Of a DNA stretch of 64,000 nucleotides, positions 24,375 through 35,900 are shown in pieces (position 1 is the first letter of the stretch; each line of letters opens with the position of its first letter). Where the stretch lies: positions 924,501 through 988,500 of the forward strand of contig NZ_PDCM01000001.1 of assembly GCF_008634025.1 (NCBI RefSeq), given 5' to 3'. The notes beneath the pieces are model-generated. The model searched no databases. It had not been told where the DNA came from and saw nothing but the letters and a program-made list of their open reading frames with translations. The position numbers were made by a program, and so were the translations under genes. Source of the stretch: Streptomyces albofaciens JCM 4342 (GTDB lineage Bacteria; Actinomycetota; Actinomycetes; Streptomycetales; Streptomycetaceae).

Positions 24375-24501
24375 GGGCGCTCCCGTAGGGGCGCACGCGC
24401 CCCGCGCCCGGCTCCCGCGCTCCCGTCGGTGGTGGCCCGACGTGGGATGACGGGCCGGCTGTCCGCGCCCCCGGTGATCCGCGATCCCCTTCCCCACAGA
24501 C

Positions 24502-24541
24502 GAGCCCCGGTGCCGCTTCCCCCTTCGGTACCGGGGCTCTT
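24502..24541 (+). terminator. Rho-independent terminator after hrdD
   Basis: 10-bp stem GAGCCCCGGT / ACCGGGGCTC followed by TTT. Confidence 0.85.
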
Positions 24542-24562
24542 TGCTGCCCGGCGATGCCCGTT

Positions 24563-24615
24563 TGTGTTGATTACCAGCCCGGATGTGTTTACTTCCTGGT
24601 CCTCCGGTCGTACCT
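24563..24615 (+). promoter_or_regulatory. Candidate promoter/operator of the fructose operon
   Basis: Two TGTGTT half-sites (24563-24568 and 24584-24589) lie 21 bases apart, two helical turns, in a locally AT-rich stretch. TTTACT (24588) and TACCTT (24610) could be -35 and -10 boxes about 16 bases apart. DeoR-type FruR autoregulation at this site is inferred. Confidence 0.5.
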
Positions 24616-24661
24616 TTGGCTTGAAACCACACGGTCGGGCATGAGGCAGGCGTAGAACACC

Positions 24662-25432
24662 ATGTACGCAGCGGAGCGGCAGCAGGAGATCCTGCGACTG
24701 GCGCGCGAGGGCGGGCGGGTCGACGTGCTCTCGCTCGCCGAGGAGTTCCAGGTCACCGCCGAAACCGTCCGCAGGGACCTCAAGGCCCTCGACCGGGCCG
24801 GGCTCGTGCGCCGCGTGCACGGCGGCGCCATCCCCGCCGGGCGCCTGGACTTCGAGCCGGACCTCGCCGAGCGGGACACCGTCGCCGCCGACGAGAAGCA
24901 GCGCATCGCGCGGGCCGCGCTCGCCGAGCTGCCCGGCGGCTCCGCGCCCGGCAGCGTGATCCTCGACGCGGGCACCACGGCCGCCCGGATCGCCGCCGAG
25001 CTGCCGCTGGAGGCCGAGCTGACCGTCGTCACGCACGCCCTGCCGGTCGCCGCCCGGCTGGCCGACCACCCCGGCCTGACCCTGCACCTCGTGGGTGGCC
25101 GCATCCGGCACCGTACCCGGGCCGCCGTCGACGACTGGGCCCTGCGCGCCTACCGCGAGATCAACGCGGACGTGGTGTTCCTGGCGACCAACGGCTTCTC
25201 CCTGGAGGGCGGCCTGACCACCCCCGACCTCGCCGAGGCGGCCGTCAAGCGGGCGGCGGTCGCCGCCGCCCGGCGGGTCGTGCTCGTCGCGGACAGCAGC
25301 AAGTTCGGGCAGGTGCACTTCGCCCGCTTCGGCGGACTGGACGACGTGGACCTGCTCGTCACCGACACCGGGCTCAGCCCCGACGACGCCCTCGCCATCG
25401 AGCGCGCGGGCACGGAAGTAGTGCGCGCATGA
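24662..25432 (+). CDS. fruR: DeoR/GlpR-family repressor of fructose utilisation
   Basis: 256 residues. The N-terminal DeoR helix-turn-helix is MYAAERQQEILRLAREGG and VTAETVRRDLKALDRAGLV (about 31-49), followed by RRVHGGAI and the sugar-phosphate sensor domain with VILDAGTTAARIA, HALPVA, LVGG and FLATNGFSLEGG. Such regulators release DNA on binding fructose-1-phosphate or a related ester. It overlaps the next gene by four bases (ATGA) and heads fruR-fruK-fruA. Confidence 0.92.
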   Translation: MYAAERQQEILRLAREGGRVDVLSLAEEFQVTAETVRRDLKALDRAGLVRRVHGGAIPAGRLDFEPDLAERDTVAADEKQRIARAALAELPGGSAPGSVILDAGTTAARIAAELPLEAELTVVTHALPVAARLADHPGLTLHLVGGRIRHRTRAAVDDWALRAYREINADVVFLATNGFSLEGGLTTPDLAEAAVKRAAVAAARRVVLVADSSKFGQVHFARFGGLDDVDLLVTDTGLSPDDALAIERAGTEVVRA

Positions 25433-26376
25433 TCCTCACCGTCACCCCCAACCCCAGCCTGGACCGTACGTACGAGATCCCGACGCTGGAGCGCGGCGCC
25501 GTGCTGCGCGCCACCGCCGACCGGATCGACCCGGGCGGCAAGGGCGTCAACGTCTCCCGGGCCGTCGCGGCGGCCGGGCACCGCACGCTGGCCGTGCTGC
25601 CGCTCGGCGGGCCGGCGGGCGCGGCGCTGGGCGACCTGCTGGCGGCGGAGGGCATCGAGGTCGCGGGCGTGCCGGTCGCCGGGCAGACCCGGTCGAACAT
25701 CTCCGCCGTCGAACCGGACGGCACCCTCACGAAGATCAACGCGGCCGGGCCCGAGCTGTCGCGGGACGAGTCCCGGGCCTTGCTCGACACCGTACGCACC
25801 CGGTCGGCCGGCGCGGACTGGATCGCCTGCTGCGGCAGCCTGCCGCGCGGCCTGGCCCCCTCCTGGTACGCGGAACTGGTCGCCCAGGTGCACCGGGCCG
25901 GGGCCCGCATCGCGCTCGACACGTCCGGGCCGTCGCTGACCGCCGCCCTGGCGGCCCGCCCCGACGTGGTCAAGCCGAACGCGGAGGAACTCGCCCAGGC
26001 GGTCGGCCGGCCGCTGCGCACCGTCGGCGACGCGGTCGAGGCCGCACGCGAACTGCGGGCGCTGGGCGCGGTGGCGGTGCTCGCCTCCCTCGGCGCGGAC
26101 GGGCAGCTGCTCGTGGACGCCGACGGGGCGCGGTTCGCCTCCGCGCGGGTCGGAACCGTACGCAGCAACGTCGGCGCGGGCGACGCGTCGCTGGCCGGGT
26201 TCCTGGCGGCGGGCGGCGTCGGCGTACCGGCGCTGGCCTCGGCCGTGGCGTACGGGGCGGCGGCGGTGCAACTGCCGGGCAGCGCCATGCCGACGCCGAA
26301 GGACCTGGACCCTTCGGCGGTGGCCGTGGGGGAGACGGTTCCGGTGGCGAGGGAGCTGCGGGAGCCGGCGGGATGA
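25429..26376 (+). CDS. fruK: 1-Phosphofructokinase (PfkB family)
   Basis: 315 residues. It phosphorylates fructose 1-phosphate to fructose 1,6-bisphosphate with ATP. It has MILTVTPNPSLDRTYEI at the N-terminus, the PfkB signature 1 region DPGGKGVNVSRAVAAAG (about 37-53), and signature 2 VRSNVGAGDASLAGFLA (about 244-260), where GAGD holds the catalytic Asp. The ATGA overlap with fruR and the downstream PTS gene confirm the pathway. Confidence 0.95.
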   Translation: MILTVTPNPSLDRTYEIPTLERGAVLRATADRIDPGGKGVNVSRAVAAAGHRTLAVLPLGGPAGAALGDLLAAEGIEVAGVPVAGQTRSNISAVEPDGTLTKINAAGPELSRDESRALLDTVRTRSAGADWIACCGSLPRGLAPSWYAELVAQVHRAGARIALDTSGPSLTAALAARPDVVKPNAEELAQAVGRPLRTVGDAVEAARELRALGAVAVLASLGADGQLLVDADGARFASARVGTVRSNVGAGDASLAGFLAAGGVGVPALASAVAYGAAAVQLPGSAMPTPKDLDPSAVAVGETVPVARELREPAG

Positions 26377-26448
26377 GCGGGGCGGGGTGGAGCGGGCCGG
26401 TTCCTGCCGGGACCGGGCGTGGATGTGGAGCGAGCGAAGGAGCCCGCG

Positions 26449-28533
<2,085 letters not shown>

Positions 28534-28548
28534 CGGCACGGACGCGGA

Positions 28549-28588
28549 ACGACGGTGGCCGGTCCCCATGGGGACCGGCCACCGTCGT
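28549..28588. terminator. 40-base perfect palindrome, bidirectional terminator
   Basis: ACGACGGTGGCCGGTCCCCA followed by its exact reverse complement. It lies between the convergent stops of fruA and the L,D-transpeptidase gene. Confidence 0.88.
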
Positions 28589-28620
28589 CTTGCCGTTGGG
28601 CTACCGGGTGTCGGCGCGGA

Positions 28621-29883
28621 TCAGTTCGCGCTGCCCGCCTGCCATTCCGACCAGGACATGTTCCAGCCGTTGAGACCGTTGTCCGGCTTCACGGTGCGGT
28701 CGGGCGAGTTCTTGACGACCACCACGTCCCCGATGAGCGAGTTCTCGAAGAACCACTTGCCCGGGGTGTCGCCGCCACCGCCCTTGTTGTCCTGGAGGCC
28801 GACGCAGCCGTGGCTCGTCCCGGCCCGGCCGAAGATCGACGGGCTGCCCCAGTAGTTGCCGTGGATGAACGTGCCGGAGGAGGAGAGCCGCATGGCGTGC
28901 GGCACGTCCTTGATGTCGTACTCGCCGCCGAAGCCGACGGTCGAGCCGTCCATCCGGGTCTGGGTGAACTTCTCGGAGATGACCATCTGGCCGTTGTAGG
29001 TCGGGTTCTTCGGGCTGCCGCCGGAGATCGGGATCGACTTGACCGTCTTGCCGTCCCGGACCACCGTCATGGTCTGCGTCTTCATGTCGACGGTGGAGAC
29101 CTGCGAGCGGCCGATGGTGAAGTTCACCGTCTTGGACTGCACACCGGTGATGCCCTGGCCGCCCTTGACCCCGTCCAGGTCGATCTTCAGCGTGACCTTG
29201 GAGCCGGCCTTCCAGTACTCCTCCGGGCGGAAGTCCAGGCGCTGCGAGCCGAACCAGTGGCCGACGACCTTCTGGCCGCTGCTGGAGGTCACCGTGATGT
29301 GCGACTGCACATCCTTCTTGTTGGTGATCACCTTGTCGAAGTTGAAGGACACCGGCATGCCCACACCGACGGTCTTGCCGCCGTCGGGCGTGTAGGAGCC
29401 GATGAAGCTGTTCTTCGAGGAGACCGTGGTGAAGGTGCGGTTCTCGGTGGCGGGCCGGCCCTTGCCGTCCTTGGCGTTGGCCACCAGCTTGTACTTGGTG
29501 CCGCGCTCCAGCTGCTTCGCCGGCTTCCAGGACGAACCGTCGTCGGTTATCGAGCCCTTGACCTCGGCGCCGTTGTCCGCCTGCACCAGCTTGACGTCGG
29601 TCAGCTTGCCGCCGCTGACCTTGACGCCGGTGTCGTTGATGCTGGCGTCGGTGGCGCCGTCCTTCGAGGTGACCGAGATCTTCGCCTCGGAGGCGTCCTT
29701 GGCGGCCGCGGCATCCGCACCGGCCGCCTGGTCCTTGCCGTCCTTGCCGCCCGCCGAGGCGTCGCCGCCGCAGGCGGACAGGGCCAGGGCGCCGGCGGCC
29801 AGGAGGGAGGCCGCCGCGAGTCCGCGACGCAGCCGACGGGTGCGGGACGGTGCGGGCGGCGCGGTGTTGTCCGGCATTGTCAC
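28621..29883 (-). CDS. L,D-transpeptidase lipoprotein with Ig-like domains
   Basis: 420 residues. A twin-Arg-containing signal (RTRRLRRGLAAASLLAAG) ends in the lipobox LALSAC, lipidated Cys38. Two Ig-like domains follow (about 60-270), then a YkuD catalytic domain with HGNYWGSPSIFG and SHGCVGL, the nucleophile being that Cys. It makes 3-3 peptidoglycan cross-links outside the membrane, like mycobacterial LdtMt2. GTG 29883 is chosen because GGAG lies six bases upstream; ATG 29877 and ATG 29895 are alternatives. Confidence 0.93.
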   Translation of the reverse strand: MTMPDNTAPPAPSRTRRLRRGLAAASLLAAGALALSACGGDASAGGKDGKDQAAGADAAAAKDASEAKISVTSKDGATDASINDTGVKVSGGKLTDVKLVQADNGAEVKGSITDDGSSWKPAKQLERGTKYKLVANAKDGKGRPATENRTFTTVSSKNSFIGSYTPDGGKTVGVGMPVSFNFDKVITNKKDVQSHITVTSSSGQKVVGHWFGSQRLDFRPEEYWKAGSKVTLKIDLDGVKGGQGITGVQSKTVNFTIGRSQVSTVDMKTQTMTVVRDGKTVKSIPISGGSPKNPTYNGQMVISEKFTQTRMDGSTVGFGGEYDIKDVPHAMRLSSSGTFIHGNYWGSPSIFGRAGTSHGCVGLQDNKGGGGDTPGKWFFENSLIGDVVVVKNSPDRTVKPDNGLNGWNMSWSEWQAGSAN

Positions 29884-29981
29884 GGGCTGCTCCATGCAAG
29901 GGTGTTGTGAGTCAGTGCTGGTAAACAGCAACTACGGGCGGGTTTGGTTGCACTCCCGACGCTGGTGTGATGAACGTCACC

Positions 29982-31199
29982 TCAAGGATGGTGAAGGGGT
30001 GGCAGGGGGGCCTCGGGCGGGCCGGACAGCCAGGCGCGCAGGGGCTCGCCGTGCTCGTCCAGCGCGGGCGGGGCGCACGGTGCGGCGACCGGTGTGGCGG
30101 ACAGCCGCAGCGGACTGCGCACCTGCGGTACGCGGTCCGCGCCGACCGGCACGACCGGCTCCAGGCCGAGCCGTTCGGCCAGCCGCAGCGCCTCGCCGAC
30201 GGTGTTGACCGGCCCGCAGGGAACGGATGCGGCGGTCAGCCGCTCGGTCCAGGCCGCGGGCGTGTCCGCCGCCAGCCGCTCCTCCAGCTCCTTGACCAGT
30301 TCGGTGCGGTGGCGCACCCGGTCCTGGTTGCGTGCGAAACGCTCGTCGTCGGCCAGCCCGGGCGCGCCCAGCGCGTGCGCCAGCGCGCGGAACTGCCGGT
30401 CGTTGCCGACCGCGACGGCCAGCGGCTCGCCGTCCCGGCAGGCCAGCGTCTCGTACGGGGCGATGCTCGGGTGCCGGTTGCCCATCGGGCCGGGGTCGCG
30501 GCCGGTGGCCAGCTGCCCGGACGCCTGGTTGACCAGCGAACCGAGCAGCGACGACAGCAGGTTGACCTCGACGTGCTGGCCCTGCCCCGTCCGGTCGCGG
30601 TGGCGCAGCGCGGCCAGTACGGCGGTGGTGGCGTCCTTCGCCGTCAGTACGTCGACGAGCGCGACGCCCGCCTTCAGGGGCGGCCCGCCCGGTTCGCCGG
30701 TGATGCTCATCAGGCCCCCGGCGGCCTGGACGACGAAGTCGTAGCCCGGCAGGTGCGCGCCCGCGCCGGAGCCGAAGCCGGTGATCGAGCAGTGGACCAG
30801 GCCGGGGTGGGCGGCGACGGTCGTCGCCGGGTCCAGGCCGTAGCGGGCGAGCGCGCCCGGCCGGAAGTTCTCGATCAGTACGTCGGCCCGGCGGGCCAGC
30901 TCCCGGGCCGCCGCCGCGTCATCGGGGTCGGCCAGATCCAGGGCGAGGCCGCGCTTGGAGCGGTTGGCGGCGTCGAAGTACGCGGCCGTGCCGTCGGCGG
31001 CGAAGGGCGGCCCCCAGGAGCGGGTGTCGTCGCCGGTCCCCGGCCGCTCCACCTTGATCACATCGGCGCCCAGGTCGGCCAGCGTGGCGGCGGCCAGCGG
31101 CCCGGCCAGCACGCGGCTGAAGTCGGCCACGAGGATGCCCGCCAGGGCCTTGGGGGTGGTGGCGGTGGTGGGGGTGACGGCGGTGGTCGGCTGCGGCAC
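29982..31199 (-). CDS. Class III CoA-transferase (CaiB/BaiF family)
   Basis: 405 residues from GTG 31199 with GAGGAG upstream. It shows LAGILVADFSRVLAGPLAAA (about 18-37), DLGADVIKVERPGTGDDTR, KRGLALDLADPD, ADVLIENFRPG (with the region of the catalytic Asp downstream) and GYDFVVQAAGGLMSITGEPG. Family members move CoA between carboxylic acids. The substrate is not evident and no partner catabolic genes are adjacent. Confidence 0.9.
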   Translation of the reverse strand: MPQPTTAVTPTTATTPKALAGILVADFSRVLAGPLAAATLADLGADVIKVERPGTGDDTRSWGPPFAADGTAAYFDAANRSKRGLALDLADPDDAAAARELARRADVLIENFRPGALARYGLDPATTVAAHPGLVHCSITGFGSGAGAHLPGYDFVVQAAGGLMSITGEPGGPPLKAGVALVDVLTAKDATTAVLAALRHRDRTGQGQHVEVNLLSSLLGSLVNQASGQLATGRDPGPMGNRHPSIAPYETLACRDGEPLAVAVGNDRQFRALAHALGAPGLADDERFARNQDRVRHRTELVKELEERLAADTPAAWTERLTAASVPCGPVNTVGEALRLAERLGLEPVVPVGADRVPQVRSPLRLSATPVAAPCAPPALDEHGEPLRAWLSGPPEAPLPPLHHP

Positions 31200-31480
31200 G
31201 TACGTACTCCTCGCATCGCGCGGGCGGTGTGCCGACATGCTGGGGGACGATCTTGGGGAGGGGAAGGGGGCGTGGGCGTCCGTGCGGCGGACCGGCGGGG
31301 TGTGGGTGAAGCGTGGGGGCGGCGGGCGGGAGGTGCGGAGGTGTGGGAGATACGTCACTTGTGGGACGTAAGTCCTTTCAATCCCCTGACGTTGGTCCCT
31401 GACATGGTGTCTACTGCTGGAGTCCGCCCCGCCGGGGCCCGTGAGCGGGCCCGGAACCGCGCACCGACCTGGAGGACCGC

Positions 31481-31765
31481 ATGCTCCCCTCCGTCTCGCT
31501 CCTCCAGCAGATCGGCCTGGCCATCCTGCTCGCCGTCACCATCGGGTGGGCCGTGGGCCAGGCCCGGGTCGTGCGCCGGCACCGCTTCGAGATCCCGCGC
31601 GGCAGCGGCCCGAGACCGATGCTCGGCGCGGTGCCCCGGCAGACCGGCCCGGCCGGGCCGCCGTCCGAGCGGGTGGAGCTGAGCGCCGCCGAGCGCGAGG
31701 CGTTCGCCGGACTCGTACGGCAACTGAAGCAGCTGAACGGGGACGAGCGGCCCGAGCGGCACTGA
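31481..31765 (+). CDS. Small single-span membrane protein
   Basis: 94 residues: an N-terminal hydrophobic span (LLQQIGLAILLAVTIGWAVG) then a basic stretch and an acidic C-terminal helix (SAAEREAFAGLVRQLKQLNG). I do not recognise the family. A plausible GGAGG lies upstream of ATG 31481. Confidence 0.65.
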   Translation: MLPSVSLLQQIGLAILLAVTIGWAVGQARVVRRHRFEIPRGSGPRPMLGAVPRQTGPAGPPSERVELSAAEREAFAGLVRQLKQLNGDERPERH

Positions 31766-31800
31766 ACCGCCGGCCAAGCGCGGCGTCGGCCGTCAGCCCG

Positions 31801-32412
31801 TCACCGCACCGGCCCCAGTTTCAGCAGTGCCAGTGACGCCAGCATCTGCACCGCCACCGCCACCGCCGCCTTGAGGGTGGACAGGTGGTGCTGGCCCCGG
31901 ATGAGCAGTATGGCCAGCAGATAGCCGAAGCCCCAGGTCGTCCAGGCGACGGCCTGCACGAGGGTGGAGTTGTGCGGCAGCCAGGTCGCCAGCGCGAGCC
32001 GCGGCAGGTCGGTGACCCAGAACAGCACGACGAACAGGCTGACCGTCGGCTCGAACCGGCCGTTCCCGCCGATCGTCCGGGCGATGGCGTGGGTGACCAC
32101 GCCCAGCGCGAGGCTGGCGACCAGCACCCCCGCCTCCGCGATCGCCGCCAGTTGCAGCGCCAGCTGCTGGTCCAGCGCCCACTGCTTGCGGAAGGCGTCC
32201 ACCGACACGATGCCGAGGGCGCCGCTGACCAGGCACAGCAGGACCGCCGCACTCCAGGCGCTGCGGTCCCGGGCCTCGTCCATCACCTCGACCGGCCGGT
32301 ACCAGAGGCCGAGGACCAGACGGTGCCACCACAGGCGGCGCCGTTTCGGCGGGCCGGGCTTGCTTCCGGTGGGCGGCTGGACGAGCGTGGGGGGAGGCGG
32401 CGGCGCGGACAT
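31801..32412 (-). CDS. Yip1-domain-like membrane protein
   Basis: 203 residues. A Pro-rich cytoplasmic N-terminus leads to LVLGLWYRPVEVMDEARD (about 32-49), the opening of Yip1-type bacterial membrane proteins, followed by five spans (SAAVLLCLVSGALGIVSVDA, AGVLVASLALGVVTHAIART, VSLFVVLFWVTDLPRLALAT, AVAWTTWGFGYLLAILLIRG, AAVAVAVQMLASLALLKLG). Its function is unknown. The frame is open well upstream, but ATG 32412 fits the domain start. Confidence 0.72.
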   Translation of the reverse strand: MSAPPPPPTLVQPPTGSKPGPPKRRRLWWHRLVLGLWYRPVEVMDEARDRSAWSAAVLLCLVSGALGIVSVDAFRKQWALDQQLALQLAAIAEAGVLVASLALGVVTHAIARTIGGNGRFEPTVSLFVVLFWVTDLPRLALATWLPHNSTLVQAVAWTTWGFGYLLAILLIRGQHHLSTLKAAVAVAVQMLASLALLKLGPVR

Positions 32413-32474
32413 ATGGCCCGTTCTACCACCGGAGTCGGGTGGCGGGCTCCGACGGGTGGGAGGCCGCGGGCCGG

Positions 32475-33653
32475 TTACGGGGCCGGGTAGAGGTCCCGGT
32501 ACGACGGGAAGCAGCCGCCCGGAGTGTCCACCGTCTCCGCCGCGAGCACGGCCTTGACCACCGCGCGGGTCAGCGCCTCGGCCCCCGCGGCCAGGATCTC
32601 GTTCAGCGCACCGGCCTCGGCGTGCACCCCGAACGCCGGGTCGGCCGCGGCCTCTTCCGGCACCAGCGGCCGGTCCCCGGTGGCGAGCGCGAAGACGGTG
32701 TCGCCGTCGTTGAGCAGATGCGCCGGGCGTACCGCGCGTGCCAGGCCGTCGTGCGCGATGCCCGCCAGCTTCTGGGCCTGGGCACGGTTGAGGGCCGCAT
32801 CCGTCGCGACGACGGCGAGGGTGGTGTTCAGGGGCGGGCGTACGGAGGTGGCCGAGCGCCGCTCGGAAGCGCTGCGGGCCTCGGCGAGGCGGCGCCGCGC
32901 GGCGGCGTGGACCTCGGGGGAGGGCGTGACGGGCGTACCGTGCTCCGCCGCGTGCGCCTGTTCCCCGTACCGTCCGTACAGTGCGCCGGTACCCGGATCG
33001 ACCACCGACCCCGCCGCGTTGACGGCCGCCAGCGCGGCGACGGTGACGCCCGACGGCAGGACCAGGCTGGTGGTGCCGATGCCGCCCTTGACGCCGCCGG
33101 CCACCGCGCCCGCGCCGGCGCCGATGTTGCCCTGGGCGACGGGTGCGCCCAGGTCCGTACCGGCCGCGTCCTCGATGGCCGCGCGGCCGAACGCGGCGTC
33201 CGGGCGGGCCCGCCAGTCGCCGCCCCGGCCCAGGTCGAACAGGGCCGCGGCCGGTACGACGGGCACGACCTGCGCCGGGTCCGGGCCGACGCGGTAGCCG
33301 CGGCCCTGTTCCTCCAGCCAGGCCACCGCACCTGACGCGGCGTCCAGGCCGAAGGCGCTGCCGCCGCTCAGGACGACGGCCTCGATGCGCTGGACCAGGT
33401 TGCGCGGGTCCAGGGCGTCCGTCTCGCGGGTGCCGGGGCCGCCGCCGCGCACATCCACGGCCGCGATGGCTCCGCCTTCGGGGGCCAGCACGACGGTGGT
33501 GCCGGACAGCCACCCGTCGCCGAGGCGCTGCGCGTGGCCCACCCGCAGGCCGGTGACGTCGGTCAGGGCGTCGCGGGGGCCCGAGCGGGAGGCCGGGGTG
33601 CGGGTGTCGTGGGTACCGGTCGTGTCGCGCTGCTGTTCGGTGTCGTCGGCCAT
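32475..33653 (-). CDS. P1-family peptidase (DmpA/BapA-like aminopeptidase)
   Basis: 392 residues. The N-terminal LTDVTGLRVGHAQRLGDGWL and GTTVVLAPEGGAIAAVDVRG match the alpha-subunit start of S58/P1 peptidases. The autoproteolysis site and nucleophile region lie at GGVKGGIGTTSLVLPSGVTV (about 187-206), and the C-terminal subunit has NTTLAVVATDAALNRAQAQK. These self-cleaving Ntn-type enzymes remove N-terminal or beta-amino acids from peptides. The physiological substrate is unknown. Confidence 0.88.
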   Translation of the reverse strand: MADDTEQQRDTTGTHDTRTPASRSGPRDALTDVTGLRVGHAQRLGDGWLSGTTVVLAPEGGAIAAVDVRGGGPGTRETDALDPRNLVQRIEAVVLSGGSAFGLDAASGAVAWLEEQGRGYRVGPDPAQVVPVVPAAALFDLGRGGDWRARPDAAFGRAAIEDAAGTDLGAPVAQGNIGAGAGAVAGGVKGGIGTTSLVLPSGVTVAALAAVNAAGSVVDPGTGALYGRYGEQAHAAEHGTPVTPSPEVHAAARRRLAEARSASERRSATSVRPPLNTTLAVVATDAALNRAQAQKLAGIAHDGLARAVRPAHLLNDGDTVFALATGDRPLVPEEAAADPAFGVHAEAGALNEILAAGAEALTRAVVKAVLAAETVDTPGGCFPSYRDLYPAP

Positions 33654-33726
33654 GGCCCATGCGTACCATGCGGGCGCGGGGGGCGGTACGGGCGATACGG
33701 GCCTCGGTGGGCCGCCTGACGCTCCC

Positions 33727-34539
33727 TCAGTGCCCCGCCGGGCCCATCACGATCACCGGGTGCTGCGCCGGGTCCAGGGTGCGCAGCAGCTCCCGCATCA
33801 CCTCGGGCTTGAGGCTGATGCAGCCCTGTGTGGGCCCGTCGTGGTCGACGTGCAGCCAGACACCGCCGCCCTTCGCCGCGCCCTGCGGGCGCCGCTGGTC
33901 CAGCGGGGACGACCCTTTGACCCGGTTGTAGTCGATGGCGATGACGTAGTCGAACGCACCGCCCAGCGGCTCGCCCTCCACGCCGGTGCCGTGCGCGACG
34001 AAGCTGTCGTTGCGGTCGTACGGCAGCTTGGTGCCTTCCGGCGGCGCCAGCTTGCCGCCCGCGTCGCTGAGCGTGAACACGCCCTCAGGCGAGCGCAGGT
34101 CACCGTACCGGTGGTCCTTGGTCCAGCCGCGGGACGCGTTGTGCGCGGCCCAGCGCGCGCCGGGGCGCCAGTCGTCGGAGTCCTGCGCGCGGGTGTACAG
34201 GACGACGGAGGAGTCGTGCTGGTCCACGCCCTGCCCGGTGACGACGAGCACCTGCCGGGAGTCCGCCGGGATCTGCTTGCGGGCGGCGTCGCTCAGGCCC
34301 GGGATCGCGCGCGGCGCGGGCGCCCCCGCGTGCCCCGCGGCGGCGTGCGCGGGCACCTCCGGCGCCGAGGGGGCCGGGCGGGCCTGCTCGGAGCGGTGGC
34401 CGTCGTGGTCGTCGCCCGAGGCGGGCCAGGCCCACAGCGCGGTGCCCACCAGCGTGGTCAGGGCGAGGCCGCTCACGGCCTTGCCGCGACGGGTCATCCT
34501 TATTCGCGTACCGCGTTGCTGGGCGTGGCGGGCAGCCAT
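33727..34539 (-). CDS. Exported L,D-transpeptidase (YkuD family)
   Basis: 270 residues from ATG 34539 with GAGGAG eleven bases upstream. A signal-like segment (KAVSGLALTTLVGTALWAWP) is followed by a His/Ala/Pro-rich linker and a catalytic domain with DYVIAIDYNRVKG, WLHVDHDGPTQGCISLKPEV; the Cys of GCIS is the nucleophile. It belongs to the short actinobacterial YkuD group, distinct from the Ldt lipoprotein at 28621. It acts on peptidoglycan. Confidence 0.88.
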   Translation of the reverse strand: MAARHAQQRGTRIRMTRRGKAVSGLALTTLVGTALWAWPASGDDHDGHRSEQARPAPSAPEVPAHAAAGHAGAPAPRAIPGLSDAARKQIPADSRQVLVVTGQGVDQHDSSVVLYTRAQDSDDWRPGARWAAHNASRGWTKDHRYGDLRSPEGVFTLSDAGGKLAPPEGTKLPYDRNDSFVAHGTGVEGEPLGGAFDYVIAIDYNRVKGSSPLDQRRPQGAAKGGGVWLHVDHDGPTQGCISLKPEVMRELLRTLDPAQHPVIVMGPAGH

Positions 34540-34748
34540 GTTCGTGGCGTCTCCTCGCCCGTCGGCTCCGGGCCGGTGGGCTGTCGTAGGCATAAAACGG
34601 GCAATCCGCACCCTACACCGTCCACGGAAACGCCCGGCCCCGCACCTCGCGTCTTCATGCGTCACGCCCGCCCAATGGCCGAAAGAGACGGGACCATTGG
34701 CCGGAATGGTGAGGTCCGAGGGCCTGGAGGGATGGAGGTGGCGGCCGG

Positions 34749-35900
34749 TCAGCTCTCCAGTGCCTGTCCCTGCCGCGCCGTCAGCGTCGCGCCCACCGCG
34801 ACCGTCACCGCTCCCGTCAGCCCGGCCAGCAGGACCGCCGCGTGCCCCGCGAACGTACAGGCCAGGACCAGCACGGAGGACACCGGCAGCACCAGCTGCT
34901 GGGCCAGGTTGCGCTTCTGGTGGCGGGAGTGGATCAGCCACACGGTGAACAGGAACAGCGCGGCGGGGACGGTGACGGCCGCGGACGCCGCGAAGCCGGA
35001 GAGGTGCGCCTTGCCGACCGCCTCCTCCACCGCCACCTCGATGCCCGCGCCGATGGCCGCCGCCGAGCCGAAGACCAGGTAGTGGCCGTAACCCCAGAGG
35101 AACGCCTGCCGGTTGGAGGCGAGGTGGAGATGGATGGGAACCGCGAAGTAGATCCAGTACGCGGCGAAGATCAGCAGCAGGCCGCCCGCCGCGATGGGCA
35201 GCAGATCACCCAGCGCGTCCTGCTCGTCCACCGCGGACTGCACCGCCACCGTGGCGGCGGAGACCGTCTCGCCGAGCACGATGATGACGAACAGGCCGTA
35301 CCGCTCGGCGATGTGGTGCGGGTGCCAGGAGGTCTGGTGGCCGCGCTCGGCCAGCGTGGGTACGGCCATCTCCGCGACCGCCAGCACCAGGAACACCCAC
35401 GGCCGGGCGGTGTCCGGCGACAGCAGCAGCACCAGCCAGCCGAACTGGCACAGCGTCACCCCGGCGGCGTAGCGCAGCGCGGTGGTCCGCTCCGGGCCGG
35501 TGCTGTTGCGCGCGGCCCGCAGCCACTGCGCCACCAGCGCGAGCCGCATCACCAGGTAGCCGAACCACACCACCGCGAAGTCGCCGTCGAAGGCCCGTGG
35601 CACGCTGGCCGCCAGGATCAGCACGCCCGCGATCTGCACGAGCGTCACCACTCGGTACAGCGCGTCGTCGGTGTCGTACGCGGACGAGAACCACGAGAAG
35701 TTCACCCACGCCCACCACACGGCGAAGAACAGCATCAGGTAGCCGGGGATGCCGTGCCCCGGGTGCCCCTCCGCGAGCGCGTGCACGAGCTGCCGGCCGG
35801 CCTGCGCGACGGCCACGACGAAGCACAGGTCGAAGAAGAGCTCCAGCGGGGTGGCGGCGCGGTGCGTCTCGGAACGGCCGCGCGCCTGCATACGGGCCAT
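34749..35900 (-). CDS. Low temperature requirement protein A (LtrA) family membrane protein
   Basis: 383 residues with ten or more spans. The family signature THRAATPLELFFDLCFVVAV (about 12-31) opens the protein, followed by AYDTDDALYRV, and HIAERYGLFVIIVLGETVSA (about 214-233), typical of LtrA. The role is unclear beyond the name. ATG 35900 lacks a good ribosome site; upstream in-frame sequence is repetitive and lacks family similarity. Confidence 0.85.
   Translation of the reverse strand: MARMQARGRSETHRAATPLELFFDLCFVVAVAQAGRQLVHALAEGHPGHGIPGYLMLFFAVWWAWVNFSWFSSAYDTDDALYRVVTLVQIAGVLILAASVPRAFDGDFAVVWFGYLVMRLALVAQWLRAARNSTGPERTTALRYAAGVTLCQFGWLVLLLSPDTARPWVFLVLAVAEMAVPTLAERGHQTSWHPHHIAERYGLFVIIVLGETVSAATVAVQSAVDEQDALGDLLPIAAGGLLLIFAAYWIYFAVPIHLHLASNRQAFLWGYGHYLVFGSAAAIGAGIEVAVEEAVGKAHLSGFAASAAVTVPAALFLFTVWLIHSRHQKRNLAQQLVLPVSSVLVLACTFAGHAAVLLAGLTGAVTVAVGATLTARQGQALES

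Noticed and set aside
24429..24660. Small gene between hrdD and fruR
   Set aside because: The open frames cover the hrdD terminator and the fructose promoter region and have no ribosome site.
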